A stretch of DNA of 64,000 bases from Nakamurella alba (GTDB lineage Bacteria > Actinomycetota > Actinomycetes > Mycobacteriales > Nakamurellaceae), in the NCBI RefSeq assembly GCF_009707545.1, contig NZ_WLYK01000003.1, positions 124,001 to 188,000 on the forward strand, written 5' to 3'. Positions 17,345 through 28,559 of the stretch are shown in pieces (the stretch's first letter is position 1; every line of letters begins with the position of its first letter). The translations under genes and the position numbers were made by a program. The notes below the pieces were generated by a model. It had not been told where the DNA came from. It worked only from the letters and a program-made list of their open reading frames with translations, and searched no databases.

Positions 17345-18982
17345 TCAGCCGGAGAACGGCAGCGGTACGGCCAGCACGTCGAGGAACCATCCGGGCGCGA
17401 TGCCCAGCACCAGGGTCACCAGCGCCGAGAGCCCGATGACGATCGCGGTCAGCGGGCCGGGCACCACCACGTACGGGCTGGTGCGCTCGCCAGGAAGGTC
17501 GTCCACGCCACCCACACTGCCGGCCGACCCGCTGGGCGGCGAGAAGTACATCAGCACCACGACCTTCAGGTAGAAGAACGCGGTGATGACGGTGGCGAAC
17601 ATGGCGACCACGACCAGCCAGCCCAGCCCGGCGCCCCCGGCCGCGGTGAAGACGCTGAGCTTGCCGATGAAGCCACTGGTCAGCGGGATCCCGGCGAAGG
17701 AGAGCAGGAACAGGCTCATCACCGCGGCGAGCACCGGCGAGCGTTTCGCCAGCCCGGCCCAGTCCGCCAGCGACGAGGCCTCGCCGTTGCCCTTGCGCAC
17801 CACGGTGAAGATCGCGAACGCCCCGACCGTGGCGAAGCCGTAGGTGAGCAGGTAGAACATCGTCCCCGACGCGCCGCGCTCGGACATCGCCATGACGCCC
17901 AGGATGATGAAGCCGGCGTGCGCCACCGAGGAGTACGCCAGCACCCGCTTCATGCCGGTCTGGGTGATGCCGAGCACCGCGCCGATCAGCATGGAGGCGA
18001 CCGCCACCACGGCGAGCACCGGCCGCACCGTCCAGGTCATCGGGCCGATCGCCACCGTCAGCACCCGCAGCATCGCCGCGAAGGCCGCCACCTTGGTGCA
18101 GGCCGCCATGAACGCGGTGACCGGGGTCGGGGCGCCCTGGTAGACGTCCGGGGTCCAGAGGTGGAACGGGCCGACGGAAGCCTTGAACAGCAGTCCGACC
18201 ACCAGCAGGGCGATGCCGGACAGCAGCAGGGTGTCGCTGCCGGACCCGGCGGAGATCGCGGCGGCGATCCCGGAGAAGCTGATGGTGCCGGCGTACCCGT
18301 AGAGCAGCGCGATGCCGTACAGCAGCAGGGCGCTGGTGAACGCGCCGAGCAGGAAGTACTTGACCGCAGCCTCCTGGGACAGCAGCCGGCGCCGCCGGGC
18401 CAGCCCGCAGAGCAGGTAGAGCGGCAGGCTGAGCACCTCCAGCGCGACGAACAGGGTCAGCAGGTCGGAGGCCGCCGGGAAGACCAGCATGCCGCCGATC
18501 GCGAACAGGGTCAGCGGGAAGACCTCGGTCTGCATCGGCGTGGCGACCTGGGTCTGCGCCCGGTCCCGCGCCGACCCGATCCGCGCCGCGGCCTGGGCGA
18601 CGAACGCACCACCCGGTTCCGACACCCGGTCGGCCATCAGCAGCACGCTGGGCAGCGCCAGCACCAGCAGCACGCCCCACATCACGTAGGTGCCGGCATC
18701 CACCGCGACCGACCCGGCGAAGGTCACCGCGTAGTGCCCGCGGACACCGCCGGCGACGGTGAACGCACCGGCGGCGACCACCGCGGCCACCGACAGCACG
18801 ACCTGTGCGCCGTAGCGCTTCCCGCGCGGCAACGCCGCCTCGAACAGCACACCCAGGCATGCCGCGCCGAGCACGATCAGCACCGGCAGCACCGCCGTCA
18901 GGTCGACCGACGGGGCCGGGATCGGGTCGTTCGGCGCGGCGGCCAGCAGCTGCGGCAGCACGGTCGTCAACGGTGCGGTCAC
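17345..18982 (-). CDS. nuoN: NADH-quinone oxidoreductase subunit N
   Basis: 545 residues from a GTG that overlaps the nuoM stop by GTGA. An antiporter-like membrane subunit of complex I with about 14 membrane segments. A conserved proton-channel block is visible around KASVGPFHLWTPDVYQGAPT and LAYSSVAHAGF. It forms one of the three proton-translocating half-channels of the membrane arm. It is the last gene of the nuoA-N operon; 193 bases separate its stop from the start of the polyprenyl synthase gene. A 50-residue linker rich in Gly/Ser near residues 455-490 (SPPSGSAGSVGG) is longer than in E. coli. Confidence 0.95.
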   Translation of the reverse strand: MTAPLTTVLPQLLAAAPNDPIPAPSVDLTAVLPVLIVLGAACLGVLFEAALPRGKRYGAQVVLSVAAVVAAGAFTVAGGVRGHYAVTFAGSVAVDAGTYVMWGVLLVLALPSVLLMADRVSEPGGAFVAQAAARIGSARDRAQTQVATPMQTEVFPLTLFAIGGMLVFPAASDLLTLFVALEVLSLPLYLLCGLARRRRLLSQEAAVKYFLLGAFTSALLLYGIALLYGYAGTISFSGIAAAISAGSGSDTLLLSGIALLVVGLLFKASVGPFHLWTPDVYQGAPTPVTAFMAACTKVAAFAAMLRVLTVAIGPMTWTVRPVLAVVAVASMLIGAVLGITQTGMKRVLAYSSVAHAGFIILGVMAMSERGASGTMFYLLTYGFATVGAFAIFTVVRKGNGEASSLADWAGLAKRSPVLAAVMSLFLLSFAGIPLTSGFIGKLSVFTAAGGAGLGWLVVVAMFATVITAFFYLKVVVLMYFSPPSGSAGSVGGVDDLPGERTSPYVVVPGPLTAIVIGLSALVTLVLGIAPGWFLDVLAVPLPFSG

Positions 18983-20742
18983 CGGGCACCCCCGTTGGTC
19001 AGCGGCTCACCGTGCTCGGTGTGGCCGGAGGCCGCCACCGTCTGCTCGGCAGTCGGGTTGATCACGTCGAGCACCGGCTGCGGGTAGACGCCGAGCAGCA
19101 CCACCAGGACGACGAGCGGTGCCAGCACGACCTTCTCGCGCAGGTTCAGATCACCGAACCGCACCCGTGCGCGCACGGCGGTGGCGAGACCGCCGTGCCC
19201 GTGGTCGGTCTCGTGACCCTCCGGACCGTGCGGGCCCTCCGCCGGCGGCAGCTCCGGCGGACCGGCGGTGTCCGGGAACGCGGCGGTCAGCTCCGGCGCA
19301 CCGGTGCCGTCCGGCTCCTGCTGCAGCACCGCGCTGCCGCGGACCGGGCCGGTCATGGTGCGCTGGAAGATCCAGAGCATGTACAGCGCGGCCAGCACGA
19401 TGCCGGTGGTGGCGATGATCGCCCAGGCCGGCTGCGGGCCGAAAGCCCCGATCAGCACCAGGAACTCGGACACGAAAGAGTTCGTGCCCGGCACCGCGAT
19501 GGTGGCCAGCGATCCGATCAGGAACAGCCCGCCGAGCACCGGCGCCACCTTCCACACCCCGCCGTAGTCCGCGATCAGCCGGGACCCACCACGGGCGGTG
19601 AGCATGCCGACCACCAGGAACAGGAGCGCGGTGGCGATGCCGTGGTTGACCATGTAGAGCACCGCCCCGCTGATCGCCTGTGTGGTGAACACGAAGACGC
19701 CGAAGCAGATGAAACCGAAGTGGGCGATGGAGGTGTAGGTGACGAACCGCTTCAGATCCGTCTGTCCGGCGGCCACGATCGCGCCGTAGACGATGCCGAT
19801 CACTGCCAGCAGGATGATCAACCAGGACAGCTTCGCGCTCGCCGCGGGCAGCAGCGGCAGACAGATCCGCAGGAAGCCGAAGGTGCCGACCTTGTCCAGC
19901 ACGCCGACCAGCAGCGTGCCCGCGCCGACCGGTGCCTCGGCACCGGCATCCGGCAGCCAGGTGTGCAGCGGCACCAGCGGCGCCTTGATGGCGAAGGCGA
20001 TCGCGAAGCCGGCGAAGATCCAGAGCTGGGTGGACTCCGGGATCTCGGTGGCGATGGTGCGCAACGTCGCCCAGTCCAGCGTGCCGGTGCCGAGCACCCG
20101 GCCGGAGGCCAGGAACAGCCCGATCAGCGACGCCAGCATCAGCAGACCGCCGAGCAGCGAGTAGAGGAAGAACTTGGTCGCCGCGTACGCCCGCCGCGGG
20201 CCGCCGAACGCCCCGATCAGGAAGTACATCGGGATCAGCATGACCTCGAACATGACGTAGAACAGGAACACGTCGGTGGCCGCGAAGACGCCGATCATCG
20301 CCGACTCCAGCACCAGGATCAGCGCGAAATAGCCGCCCACGGTGCGACCCTCGGGCAACTTCTCCTCCCACGACGCGCCGAGCACGATCGGCACCAGCAA
20401 CGCGATCAGCGCCACCATCACCAGCGAGATGCCGTCCATGCCCAGCGAGAAGTGCACGCCGAACGCCGGGATCCAGTCGACGGAGAACACCGACGAGTAG
20501 AAGGCCTGCCCGGGGATCGTCGGGTCGCCGCTCAGCGGGGTGTAGGCGGTGAACACACCACCGGCGGTCTGCCAATTCCGGTGGGCGATCCACAGCAGGA
20601 CCACCAGGACGACCGGCACCAGCGAGAACAGCAGCGCCGTGGTCTTCACCGTGCGGGCCGGCGAGCCCTTCATCGACGCCACCAGCACCGCGCCGATCAG
20701 CGGCACCGCGATCAGCACCGGCAGGTACCAGGACTGGGTCAT
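18979..20742 (-). CDS. nuoM: NADH-quinone oxidoreductase subunit M
   Basis: 587 residues from an ATG preceded by GGAGGGAC. About 14 membrane segments with the antiporter-like core, including FAIAFAIKAPLVPLHTWLPD and YTSIAHFGFI. It belongs to the proton-pumping membrane arm of complex I. It is longer than the roughly 510-residue E. coli protein because of a soluble C-terminal region: a Pro/Gly/His-rich insert (about residues 480-530) followed by one more membrane segment. A gap of 70 bases separates it from nuoL upstream, and it overlaps nuoN by four bases. Confidence 0.95.
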   Translation of the reverse strand: MTQSWYLPVLIAVPLIGAVLVASMKGSPARTVKTTALLFSLVPVVLVVLLWIAHRNWQTAGGVFTAYTPLSGDPTIPGQAFYSSVFSVDWIPAFGVHFSLGMDGISLVMVALIALLVPIVLGASWEEKLPEGRTVGGYFALILVLESAMIGVFAATDVFLFYVMFEVMLIPMYFLIGAFGGPRRAYAATKFFLYSLLGGLLMLASLIGLFLASGRVLGTGTLDWATLRTIATEIPESTQLWIFAGFAIAFAIKAPLVPLHTWLPDAGAEAPVGAGTLLVGVLDKVGTFGFLRICLPLLPAASAKLSWLIILLAVIGIVYGAIVAAGQTDLKRFVTYTSIAHFGFICFGVFVFTTQAISGAVLYMVNHGIATALLFLVVGMLTARGGSRLIADYGGVWKVAPVLGGLFLIGSLATIAVPGTNSFVSEFLVLIGAFGPQPAWAIIATTGIVLAALYMLWIFQRTMTGPVRGSAVLQQEPDGTGAPELTAAFPDTAGPPELPPAEGPHGPEGHETDHGHGGLATAVRARVRFGDLNLREKVVLAPLVVLVVLLGVYPQPVLDVINPTAEQTVAASGHTEHGEPLTNGGAR

Positions 20743-20812
20743 GCGAGTCCCTCCCTCTCCATCGCCGCGCCTCGTCGCCCATCCACTGTCGGGCTCGCGA
20801 AAGAGGCTGTTC

Positions 20813-22792
20813 TCACGAGAATCTCACCGCCAACAGCGCGACGATCACCACGACGGTGCCGGACAGCATGGACAGCGCGTAGGACCGGACGAAGCCGTTC
20901 TGCCAGCGCCGGCCGCCACGGGAGACCCCGCTGAGCAGGGTGCCGACGCCGTTGACCGCACCGTCCACCCCCTTGCCGTCGACCACCAGCAGCCCCTTGC
21001 CGAGCGCCAGACCCGGCCGGGCGACCAGGGTCTCGTTCACGACGTTGCCGCCGGCGTCCGCCCGGGCGAAGGCCACCAACGGGTTGACCCGCTCCGGCGC
21101 GACCAGCGGGACCGGCCGGCGGCCGACGGCGAGCCAGGCGATGACGATGCCCAGCGCCACCATCACCAGGGTGAGCACGGTGACCGTGGTGGCGCCGATC
21201 GCCGGGTGCGGCTCCTCGAACGCCCCGAGCGAGGGCGAGAGCCACTCCTGGAGCCGGTCGCCGATCGCCAGGAAGGCACCGGCACCGAGCGATCCGACGG
21301 CCAGCACGATCATCGGGACGGTCATCACCGGCGGCGATTCGTGCGGATGGTAGTCCCGCCCGTCCGGCGCCGGGATCTCCTGCCAGCGCGGCGGTCCGAA
21401 GAAGGTCATGATCATTAGCCGGGTCATGTAGAACGCGGTGAGACCGGCGCCGAGCAGGGCCGCGCCGCCGAGCAGCACGCCCGCCGTGCCGCCGGCTGCG
21501 AACGCCGCCTCGATGATCGGGTCCTTGGAGAAGTACCCGGACAGGAACGGGAAACCGATCAGCGCCAGGTAGCCCAGGCCCATCGTGACGAAGGTGATCG
21601 GCATCCTCCGGGCGAGCCCGCCGTAGCGCCGCATGTCCACGTCGTCGTTCATCCCGTGCATCACGCTGCCCGCACCGAGGAACAGCCCGGCCTTGAAGAA
21701 GCCGTGGGTCAGCAGGTGCAGGATGCCGAGCGCGTACACCCCGGCACCCAGACCGACCGCCAGGAACATGTACCCGATCTGCGAGACCGTGGAGTAGGCA
21801 AGGACTTTCTTGATGTCGTCCTTGGCGCAGCCGGCGATGCAGCCGAGCAGCAGGGTGACCGCGCCGACGATGGCCACCACCAGCCGGCCCGTCGCGGTGA
21901 GGTCGAAGACCGGATACGACCGGGCGATCAGGTAGACACCGGCGGTGACCATGGTCGCCGCGTGGATGAGCGCGGAGACCGGGGTCGGGCCCTCCATCGC
22001 ATCCGGCAACCAGGCCTGCAGCGGTACCTGGCCGGACTTGCCGCAGGCGCCGAGCAGCAGCAGCAGCGCCATCGCGGTGACGGTGCCGGGCGAACGGGCC
22101 GCCAGGTCACCGATCCCGGCGAACACACCCTCGTAGGAGGTGGTACCGAGCTCTGAGAACATCAGGAAGATGGCCAGCGCCAGGCCGACGTCACCGACCC
22201 GGTTCATCAGGAACGCCTTCTTCGCCGCGGTGGCCGCGCTGCGCCGGTCGGACCAGAACCCGATCAGCAGGTAGGAGGCGACACCCACGCCCTCCCAACC
22301 GAAGTACAGCGTCACGAACCCGTCGCCGAGCACCAGCAGCAGCATCGAGGCGACGAACAGGTTGAGGTAGGCGAAGAACTTCCGTCGCTCCGGATCGTGC
22401 GCCATGTAGCCGATCGAGTAGACGTGGATCAGGAACCCGACGCCGGTGATCAGCAGTACGAAGGTGAGCGAGAGCGGGTCCAGCAGCAGGCCGAACCCGA
22501 TGTCCAGCGAGCCGCTGGCGAACCAGGTGAACAGGTGCTGGCCGGTGCGGCGGGCGTCCTCGGCGGCACCCACCGTCTGCAGGAAGATCGACAGCCCGAT
22601 GACGAACGCGGCCAGCACGGTGAGACAGCCGAGCACCGGCGCGATCCGGTCCATCCGGCGGCCGCCGAGCAGCAGCACGGCGGCACCGGCCAGCGGCAGC
22701 ACCAGCAGCAGCCAGGCCAGGCTGCCGGCGCCGGAGGCCGGTGCGGTGGCCTCCGCGGCGAGGTTCCCCACCGCGGCGAGGGAGGCGGTCAC
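20813..22792 (-). CDS. nuoL: NADH-quinone oxidoreductase subunit L
   Basis: 659 residues from a GTG. The largest antiporter-like subunit of complex I, with about 16 membrane segments and the lateral helix expected at the C terminus. Diagnostic blocks include GWEGVGVASYLLIGFW, KSGQVPLQAWLPDAMEGPTPVSALIHA (read here in two parts) and LAYSTVSQIGYM. It lies at the distal end of the proton-pumping arm. A short gap of 58 bases separates it from nuoK. No premature stop or frameshift is seen. Confidence 0.95.
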   Translation of the reverse strand: MTASLAAVGNLAAEATAPASGAGSLAWLLLVLPLAGAAVLLLGGRRMDRIAPVLGCLTVLAAFVIGLSIFLQTVGAAEDARRTGQHLFTWFASGSLDIGFGLLLDPLSLTFVLLITGVGFLIHVYSIGYMAHDPERRKFFAYLNLFVASMLLLVLGDGFVTLYFGWEGVGVASYLLIGFWSDRRSAATAAKKAFLMNRVGDVGLALAIFLMFSELGTTSYEGVFAGIGDLAARSPGTVTAMALLLLLGACGKSGQVPLQAWLPDAMEGPTPVSALIHAATMVTAGVYLIARSYPVFDLTATGRLVVAIVGAVTLLLGCIAGCAKDDIKKVLAYSTVSQIGYMFLAVGLGAGVYALGILHLLTHGFFKAGLFLGAGSVMHGMNDDVDMRRYGGLARRMPITFVTMGLGYLALIGFPFLSGYFSKDPIIEAAFAAGGTAGVLLGGAALLGAGLTAFYMTRLMIMTFFGPPRWQEIPAPDGRDYHPHESPPVMTVPMIVLAVGSLGAGAFLAIGDRLQEWLSPSLGAFEEPHPAIGATTVTVLTLVMVALGIVIAWLAVGRRPVPLVAPERVNPLVAFARADAGGNVVNETLVARPGLALGKGLLVVDGKGVDGAVNGVGTLLSGVSRGGRRWQNGFVRSYALSMLSGTVVVIVALLAVRFS

Positions 22793-22850
22793 GATCGGAC
22801 TCCACTTCTGCGTGGACTGCGTGGACGGCGGAGCGGGATACGGGTGCTCA

Positions 22851-23150
22851 TCAGAACTTCAGCAGGTTCGCGTCGTCGACGGAGGCGCTGCGCCGGCTGC
22901 GGAAGATGGACATGATGATCGCCAGCCCGACGACCACCTCGGCCGCGGCGACCACCATCACGAAGAACGCCATGACGATCCCGTCGAGATCCCCGTGCAT
23001 CCGGGCGAAGGTGACCAGCGACAGGTTCACCGCGTTGAGCATCAGCTCCACGCACATGAACACCACGATCGCGTTGCGGCGCACCAGCACCCCGACGGCT
23101 CCGATGCCGAACAGCAACGCGGACAGGATCAGGTAGTGGTTCGGGTTCAC
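22851..23150 (-). CDS. nuoK: NADH-quinone oxidoreductase subunit K
   Basis: 99 residues from a GTG overlapping the nuoJ stop by GTGA. Three membrane segments, with the conserved acidic residues of the E-channel ([15 protein letters not shown] and the following [10 protein letters not shown]). It is a small core subunit of the complex I membrane domain. The length is exactly typical for NuoK. Confidence 0.95.
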   Translation of the reverse strand: MNPNHYLILSALLFGIGAVGVLVRRNAIVVFMCVELMLNAVNLSLVTFARMHGDLDGIVMAFFVMVVAAAEVVVGLAIIMSIFRSRRSASVDDANLLKF

Positions 23151-24004
23151 GACCGCTCCCCCACCGAGTCGGAACCGCCGTCGGCGCCGTCGCCGGCGTG
23201 GTCCGGGTGCTCCGGACCGGTCAGCACCGGCGGGCCGTCACCGGACCGGTGCGCCCGCACCACCCGGCGCGCCTCGGACTGCTCCACCAGGTCGGACACC
23301 GAACCCGGCGCGATCGAACCGTCCGGCAGCAGCGCCGGTGTCGCATTCGACGAGGACGTGGCGAACACCCCCGGCCCCGGCAGCGGCGACATCCGCTCGG
23401 ACCGCATGCGGGCCATCACCCGCTGCCGCTGCGTGCGCTTCTCGCCGGGCGCCTTCTCGATGTGCGCCAGCACCATCGCTCCCACCGCCGCGGTGATCAG
23501 CAGCGCGCTCGTCAGCTCGAACGGGAACAGGAAGTCGGTGAACAGCACCGCGGCCAGAGAGCCGATCGCACCCCGGTCCGCCATCGGCGTCTCGAGGCCG
23601 GCGAACGGGGTGGTCTCGAAGGTGCGGACGATGCCGGTGACCAGCAGGGCGACCAGGCCCAGCCCGGCCAGCGCCGCGGCGACCTTCTGCCCACGCAGGA
23701 TCTCGACGACCGAGTCGCCGGCATCCCGGCCGGTGAGCATCAGCACGAACAGGAACAGCATCATGATCGCGCCGGTGTAGACGATGATCTGCGCGAAGCC
23801 GAGGAACTGCGCGCCCTGGGCCATGTACAGCGCGCCCAGGCACAGCATCGTCAGCACCAGCCAGAGTGCCGAGTGCACCGCACCTTTCGCGAACACCATG
23901 CCGACCGCGCCGAGCAGGGCCAGGGGCGCCAGGATCCAGAAGCCGATCTGCTCGCCACCCCCGGTGGCCGCCGCCTCCGCGGCGACCGCGAGCGCCGCGC
24001 TCAC
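23147..24004 (-). CDS. nuoJ: NADH-quinone oxidoreductase subunit J
   Basis: 285 residues from the GTG at 24004, which overlaps the nuoI stop by GTGA. Longer upstream readings in this frame run through nuoI and are not used. Five membrane segments lie in residues 15-190, with the typical [20 protein letters not shown] block. The last 95 residues are a soluble, charged, Gly/Pro-rich tail after [15 protein letters not shown] that E. coli NuoJ lacks; mycobacterial NuoJ is also long. It is a core membrane subunit that couples quinone-site changes to the proton channels. Confidence 0.93.
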   Translation of the reverse strand: MSAALAVAAEAAATGGGEQIGFWILAPLALLGAVGMVFAKGAVHSALWLVLTMLCLGALYMAQGAQFLGFAQIIVYTGAIMMLFLFVLMLTGRDAGDSVVEILRGQKVAAALAGLGLVALLVTGIVRTFETTPFAGLETPMADRGAIGSLAAVLFTDFLFPFELTSALLITAAVGAMVLAHIEKAPGEKRTQRQRVMARMRSERMSPLPGPGVFATSSSNATPALLPDGSIAPGSVSDLVEQSEARRVVRAHRSGDGPPVLTGPEHPDHAGDGADGGSDSVGERS

Positions 24005-24675
24005 GGCTGCACCGGCTTCGGCACGGTCCCGGCACTGCCGGCACCCGGCGGGTTGCCCGGCGCATCGGCCCCGGTCGCCGCGCCGGGAGCGGGCACCGAC
24101 CCGTCCGGATCGGTGTGTGCGGCGGCCCGCTGTGCCTCGCTGACCACCGGCTGGGCGTCGCGGCGTTGCCGGACCAGCTCGGGACCCTTGACGTAGTAGT
24201 CCTTCTCGTCGTCGCCGAGGCGCATCGGGTGCGGCGGCTGCTCCATCCCCGGCAGCAACGGCGCCAGCAGCCGGTCCTTGGTGTAGATCAGCCGCTGCCG
24301 GTCGTCGTCGGCGAGTTCGTACTCGTTGGTCATGGTCAGCGACCGGGTCGGGCAGGCCTCGATGCACAGCCCGCATCCGATGCAGCGCAGGTAGTTGATC
24401 TGGTAGTTCTTCCCGTACCGCTCGCCGGGCGAGAACCGCTGCTCGTCGGTGTTGTCGCCGCCCTCGACGAAGATCGCGTCCGCCGGGCAGGCCCACGCGC
24501 ACAGCTCGCAGCCGACGCACTTCTCCAGGCCGTCCGGGTGCCGGTTGAGCTGGTGCCGGCCGTGGTACCGGGGCGCGGTCTCCGTCGGGTTGCGCGGGTA
24601 GTCCTCGGTGACCACCGGCTTGAACATGGTCGCGAAGGTGACACCGAAACCCTTGACGGGATCGAAGATCGACAT
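24001..24675 (-). CDS. nuoI: NADH-quinone oxidoreductase subunit I (2 x [4Fe-4S])
   Basis: 224 residues from the ATG at 24675, which shares one base with the nuoH stop (TGATG). Two ferredoxin motifs are seen: [12 protein letters not shown] and [12 protein letters not shown]. They bind clusters N6a and N6b on the path from the peripheral arm to the quinone site. The C-terminal 50 residues after [13 protein letters not shown] are an Ala/Gly/Pro-rich extension. It lies within the operon, with GTGA overlap to nuoJ. Confidence 0.95.
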   Translation of the reverse strand: MSIFDPVKGFGVTFATMFKPVVTEDYPRNPTETAPRYHGRHQLNRHPDGLEKCVGCELCAWACPADAIFVEGGDNTDEQRFSPGERYGKNYQINYLRCIGCGLCIEACPTRSLTMTNEYELADDDRQRLIYTKDRLLAPLLPGMEQPPHPMRLGDDEKDYYVKGPELVRQRRDAQPVVSEAQRAAAHTDPDGSVPAPGAATGADAPGNPPGAGSAGTVPKPVQP

Positions 24676-26066
24676 CAGCGGCTCCCCACTTCGGTCGGAT
24701 CGGGTATGTCGGACTGCCCGCCCGCGGGCAGGGCGGTACGGCGTGCGCGGATCGGCGGCACCGGCACGACCAGGTCCAGAGGTGGGACGGGATAGGCGCC
24801 GAGCCGCGGCCCGACCACCGTGTCCGGCGGGCCCTCGCGGAGCTCGAACACCTCTTCCGGCTCCGGCTCGTCGTCGGAGTCGGGATCCCGGGCCCGTTGC
24901 GGCCAGAACGCGACCACCAGCAGCACCACCACCAGCGGGATGCCTAGCCACAGCAGCACGTCCCGGGTGGACAGGTCGGTGGCGGTGTTCAGCACCCTGG
25001 CGGTGGAGATCAGCACGATCCACAACAGCGAGACCGGCACCAGCACCTTCCAGCCCAGGTGCATGAACTGGTCGTAGCGCACCCGGGGCAGGCTGCCGCG
25101 GATCCAGACGAACACGAACATGAACAGCCAGAGCTTCACCATGAACCAGAGCACCGTCCACCAACCGGTGTTCGTCCACTCCATGAGCGAGAGCGGCCAG
25201 GGTGCGCGCCAGCCGCCGAGGAACAGCGTGGTGGCGATCGCCGAGACGTTGATCATGTTGATGTACTCGGCGAGGAAGAAGGTGCCGAACCGCATCCCGG
25301 AGTACTCGGTGTTGAAGCCGCCGACGAGTTCGCCCTCGGCCTCGGCCATGTCGAACGGCGCGCGGTTGGTCTCGCCGACCATCGAGATGCAGTAGATGAC
25401 GAAGGAGACGGGCAGCAGCCAGACGTACCAGCCGCCGGCCTGCTGGGTGACGATCGCCGAGGTGGACAGGGTTCCGGCGTAGAGGAACACCGCGACGAAC
25501 GACAGGCCCATCGCCACCTCGTACGAGATCAGCTGCGCCGCCGAGCGGAGGCCGCCGAGCAGCGGGTAGGTGGACCCGGAGGCCCAGCCGCCGAGCACGA
25601 TCCCGTAGACGCCGATGGAGGCGAACGCCAGCGCCGCCAGCACGCCGACCGGGAGGTCGACCAGCTGCAGCGCGGTGTGGTGGCCGAACATGCTGACCTC
25701 GCCGCCGACCGGGATCACCGAGAAGGTGAGGAAGGCCGGGATGCAGGCCATGATCGGCGCGGCGATGTAGACGAACTTGTCCGCCCGCGCCGGGATGATG
25801 CCTTCCTTGAAGATCAGCTTCAGCGCGTCGGCGAGCGACTGCAGCAGACCGAACGGGCCGTTCCAGTTGGGTCCCGGGCGGTGCTGCATCCGGCCGACGA
25901 CCCGGCGCTCGAACCAGATCGCGAACAATGTCATCAGCAGCAGCAGGGCGAAGACGATGACCGCCTTGATCAGCACCAGCCACCACGGGTCGTCGGCCAG
26001 CAGCAGCTGCACCGAGCCGTCCGGGGTGAGCCCGGGGCTCACGTCGCGCAGCACGGGACCGGTCAT
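24675..26066 (-). CDS. nuoH: NADH-quinone oxidoreductase subunit H
   Basis: 463 residues from the ATG at 26066, which overlaps the nuoG stop by ATGA. Eight to nine membrane segments with hallmark blocks [20 protein letters not shown], a loop [20 protein letters not shown] and [14 protein letters not shown]. It forms the quinone-binding chamber together with NuoB and NuoD. A charged cytosolic tail of about 70 residues ([20 protein letters not shown] region) extends beyond the E. coli protein. An upstream in-frame start at 26168 would lie inside nuoG and is not supported. Confidence 0.95.
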   Translation of the reverse strand: MTGPVLRDVSPGLTPDGSVQLLLADDPWWLVLIKAVIVFALLLLMTLFAIWFERRVVGRMQHRPGPNWNGPFGLLQSLADALKLIFKEGIIPARADKFVYIAAPIMACIPAFLTFSVIPVGGEVSMFGHHTALQLVDLPVGVLAALAFASIGVYGIVLGGWASGSTYPLLGGLRSAAQLISYEVAMGLSFVAVFLYAGTLSTSAIVTQQAGGWYVWLLPVSFVIYCISMVGETNRAPFDMAEAEGELVGGFNTEYSGMRFGTFFLAEYINMINVSAIATTLFLGGWRAPWPLSLMEWTNTGWWTVLWFMVKLWLFMFVFVWIRGSLPRVRYDQFMHLGWKVLVPVSLLWIVLISTARVLNTATDLSTRDVLLWLGIPLVVVLLVVAFWPQRARDPDSDDEPEPEEVFELREGPPDTVVGPRLGAYPVPPLDLVVPVPPIRARRTALPAGGQSDIPDPTEVGSR

Positions 26067-28531
26067 CGCGATTCCACCTTCACTCCGGACCGCACGTCCA
26101 CCCGGCCGCCGGCACCGGTGCCCAGCAGGGCGCCGAGCGGCGTCCCGCGCACCCGGCCGGGCAGCCACACCACACCGTCGAGCATCGTGGTCACCGCCAG
26201 CGGCAGGGTCACCGATCCGCCGGACGGCCCGTCGACGGTCACCGGACCGCCGTCGGTCAGCCCGAGCGCGGCCGCGTCCGCCGGCGACAGCCGGACCACG
26301 TCCGGCCGGGCGGTGCCGGCGAGATGCGGTTCACCGTCCTGCATCCGGCCGGCGTCCAGGTTCATCCGCCAGCTGCTGAGCCGGAACCCCTCGCCCGGAT
26401 CGACCGGGGCGCTACCGGCGCGGGTCGCCGGGACCGGCCCGGTCCAGCGGCCGACCCTGGCCATGTCGGCGCGGGCGGCGACCGGGGTCTGCGTGTAGAG
26501 GTCGACGTCCATCTCCACCCCGAGGGTGTCCAGGATCCGGCCCTCGTCCAGACGCCCGGCGTCCAGCGCCTTCTCGAACGGCCGGATGCGGCCCTCCCAG
26601 TTCACGAAGGCCCCGGACCGTTCCGGCGTCGCGGCGACCGGGAACACCACGTCGGCCAGTTCGGTCACCGCGCTGCGCCGGATCTCCAGGCTCACCACGA
26701 AGCCGGTGGCCGCGATGGCGGCGACCGCGGCGGCCGGGTCGGGCAGGTCGCCCGGCTCGACGGCGGCGATCAGCAGCGCCGACGGTCCGGTGGCGGTCCC
26801 GGCGGCGGCCAGGATCGCCGCGGTGTCCCGGCCGGGGGCGGACGGGACCGTTGCCCCCCACACGGATTCCACGTGGGCACGGGCGGAATCGTCGGCCACC
26901 GGATGACCGCCGGGCAGCAGGTGCGGCAGGGCACCGGCCTCCAGCGCGCCGCGCTCCCCCGCCCGTCGCGGCACCCAGCCGATCCGGGCACCGGTGGCAT
27001 CGGCCAGCGCGCCGACGGCGTCCAGCAGACCCGGCGTGCCGGCGGCCCGTTCGCCGACCAAGATCACCGCGCCCGGCGACCGCAGTCCGGTGGCGGCGGC
27101 CTCCTCGTTCCCGGAGTCCGAGAGCTGTTGCAGCACGGCGGCTTCGAAGCCCGGCACCGCCGGCAGCAGGGTGCCGGACATCTTCGACAGCGACCGGGTG
27201 TGCACGGCGCCGACCGAGAACACCGGCACGCCGCGCCGGGAGGCCTTGCGCAGCCGCAGGAACAGGATGCCGGACTCCTCCTCCGGCTCCAGTGCCACCA
27301 GCACCACCGCCGGCGCCTTCTCCAGCTCGCCGTAGGTCACGCCGCCGGTCGCCGGGGTCCGGCCGACCACCCGGGTGGCCAGGAAGGCGGCCTCCTCCTC
27401 GGAGTGGATCCGGACCCGGAAGTCGATGTCGTTGGTGCGCAACGCCACCCGGGCGAATTTCGCGTAGGCGTAGGCATCGGTGACGGTCAGCCGACCGCCG
27501 GTCAGCACCGCGACCCCGCGCGAATCACGGGCGGCCAGCAAGCCTTCCGCCGCTGCGGTCATCGCCTCGGTCCAGGAGGCCGGCTCCAGCTCGCCGGACT
27601 CGGCGTTGCGGACCAGCGGCCGGGTCAGCCGGTCGTCGGAGCGCAGGTAGGCGAAGGCGAACCGGCCCTTGTCGCAGTTCCACTCCTCGTTGACCTCCGG
27701 GTCGGCGCCGGCCAGCCGGCGCATCACCACCCCGGACCGGTGGTCGGTGCGCAGCGAACAGCCGCCCGCGCAGTGCTCGCACACCGACGGGGTGGAGACC
27801 AGGTCGAACGGCCGGGAGCGGAACCGGTAGGCGGCCGAGGTGAGGGCACCGACCGGGCAGATCTGGATGGTGTTGCCGGAGAAGTAGCTCTGGAAGGGCT
27901 CCGCGCTGTTGATGCCGATCTGTTGCGCCGAACCGCGCTCCAGCAGGTCGATGAACTTGTCCCCGGCGATCTGCTCGGAGAAGCGGGTGCAGCGCTGGCA
28001 CAGCACACACCGCTCCCGGTCCAGCAGGATCTCCGTCGACACCGCGATCGGCTTGGTGAAGACCCGCTTCGCCTCGTGCATGCGGGACGTCGCGGCGCCG
28101 TTGGCCAGCGTCTGGTTCTGCAGCGGGCACTCGCCGCCCTTGTCACAGATGGGGCAGTCCAGCGGGTGGTTCAGCAGCAGGAACTCCAGGTTCGACCGCT
28201 GTGCCTTCTCCGCCACCGGCGACGACACCTGGGTGCGCACCACCATGCCGTCGGCGACCGTCTGGGTGCAGGCGGCCTGCGGCTTGGGCATCGGCCGGCC
28301 GCCCATCTCCACCTCGACCAGGCACTGCCGGCAGGCACCGACCGGCTCCAGCAGCGGGTGGTCGCAGAACCGCGGGATGGCGGTACCGATGCGCTCCGCG
28401 GTGCGGATCACCAGCTCGCCCTTCGGTGCGTCCACGGTGATCCCGTCGATCACCAGCCGGACATGGCCCTCCGGCACCGGAGTGTCGGCCGGTCCGTCGG
28501 CACCGGCGGGCGGGTTCGCCACCTGGGTCAT
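26063..28531 (-). CDS. nuoG: NADH-quinone oxidoreductase subunit G
   Basis: 822 residues from an ATG. An N-terminal 2Fe-2S ferredoxin-like domain ([20 protein letters not shown]), a HxxxC-type region ([18 protein letters not shown]), a [4Fe-4S] motif ([14 protein letters not shown] ... CPVG) and a second one ([13 protein letters not shown]) precede a molybdopterin-oxidoreductase-like fold that carries no cofactor in complex I. The extra cysteines around residue 235 agree with the additional N7-type cluster found in some bacteria. It carries electrons between the NuoF side and the NuoI side. A 28-base gap separates it from nuoF. Confidence 0.95.
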   Translation of the reverse strand: MTQVANPPAGADGPADTPVPEGHVRLVIDGITVDAPKGELVIRTAERIGTAIPRFCDHPLLEPVGACRQCLVEVEMGGRPMPKPQAACTQTVADGMVVRTQVSSPVAEKAQRSNLEFLLLNHPLDCPICDKGGECPLQNQTLANGAATSRMHEAKRVFTKPIAVSTEILLDRERCVLCQRCTRFSEQIAGDKFIDLLERGSAQQIGINSAEPFQSYFSGNTIQICPVGALTSAAYRFRSRPFDLVSTPSVCEHCAGGCSLRTDHRSGVVMRRLAGADPEVNEEWNCDKGRFAFAYLRSDDRLTRPLVRNAESGELEPASWTEAMTAAAEGLLAARDSRGVAVLTGGRLTVTDAYAYAKFARVALRTNDIDFRVRIHSEEEAAFLATRVVGRTPATGGVTYGELEKAPAVVLVALEPEEESGILFLRLRKASRRGVPVFSVGAVHTRSLSKMSGTLLPAVPGFEAAVLQQLSDSGNEEAAATGLRSPGAVILVGERAAGTPGLLDAVGALADATGARIGWVPRRAGERGALEAGALPHLLPGGHPVADDSARAHVESVWGATVPSAPGRDTAAILAAAGTATGPSALLIAAVEPGDLPDPAAAVAAIAATGFVVSLEIRRSAVTELADVVFPVAATPERSGAFVNWEGRIRPFEKALDAGRLDEGRILDTLGVEMDVDLYTQTPVAARADMARVGRWTGPVPATRAGSAPVDPGEGFRLSSWRMNLDAGRMQDGEPHLAGTARPDVVRLSPADAAALGLTDGGPVTVDGPSGGSVTLPLAVTTMLDGVVWLPGRVRGTPLGALLGTGAGGRVDVRSGVKVESR

Positions 28532-28559
28532 CGCTGCACCTCCTCGTGCGCTGCAGGCA

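Noticed and set aside
16589-19087. An 832-codon plus-strand frame opposite the polyprenyl synthase and nuoN genes
   Set aside because: It is antisense to two well-recognised genes and has a Gln/Asp/Arg/His composition typical of shadow frames.
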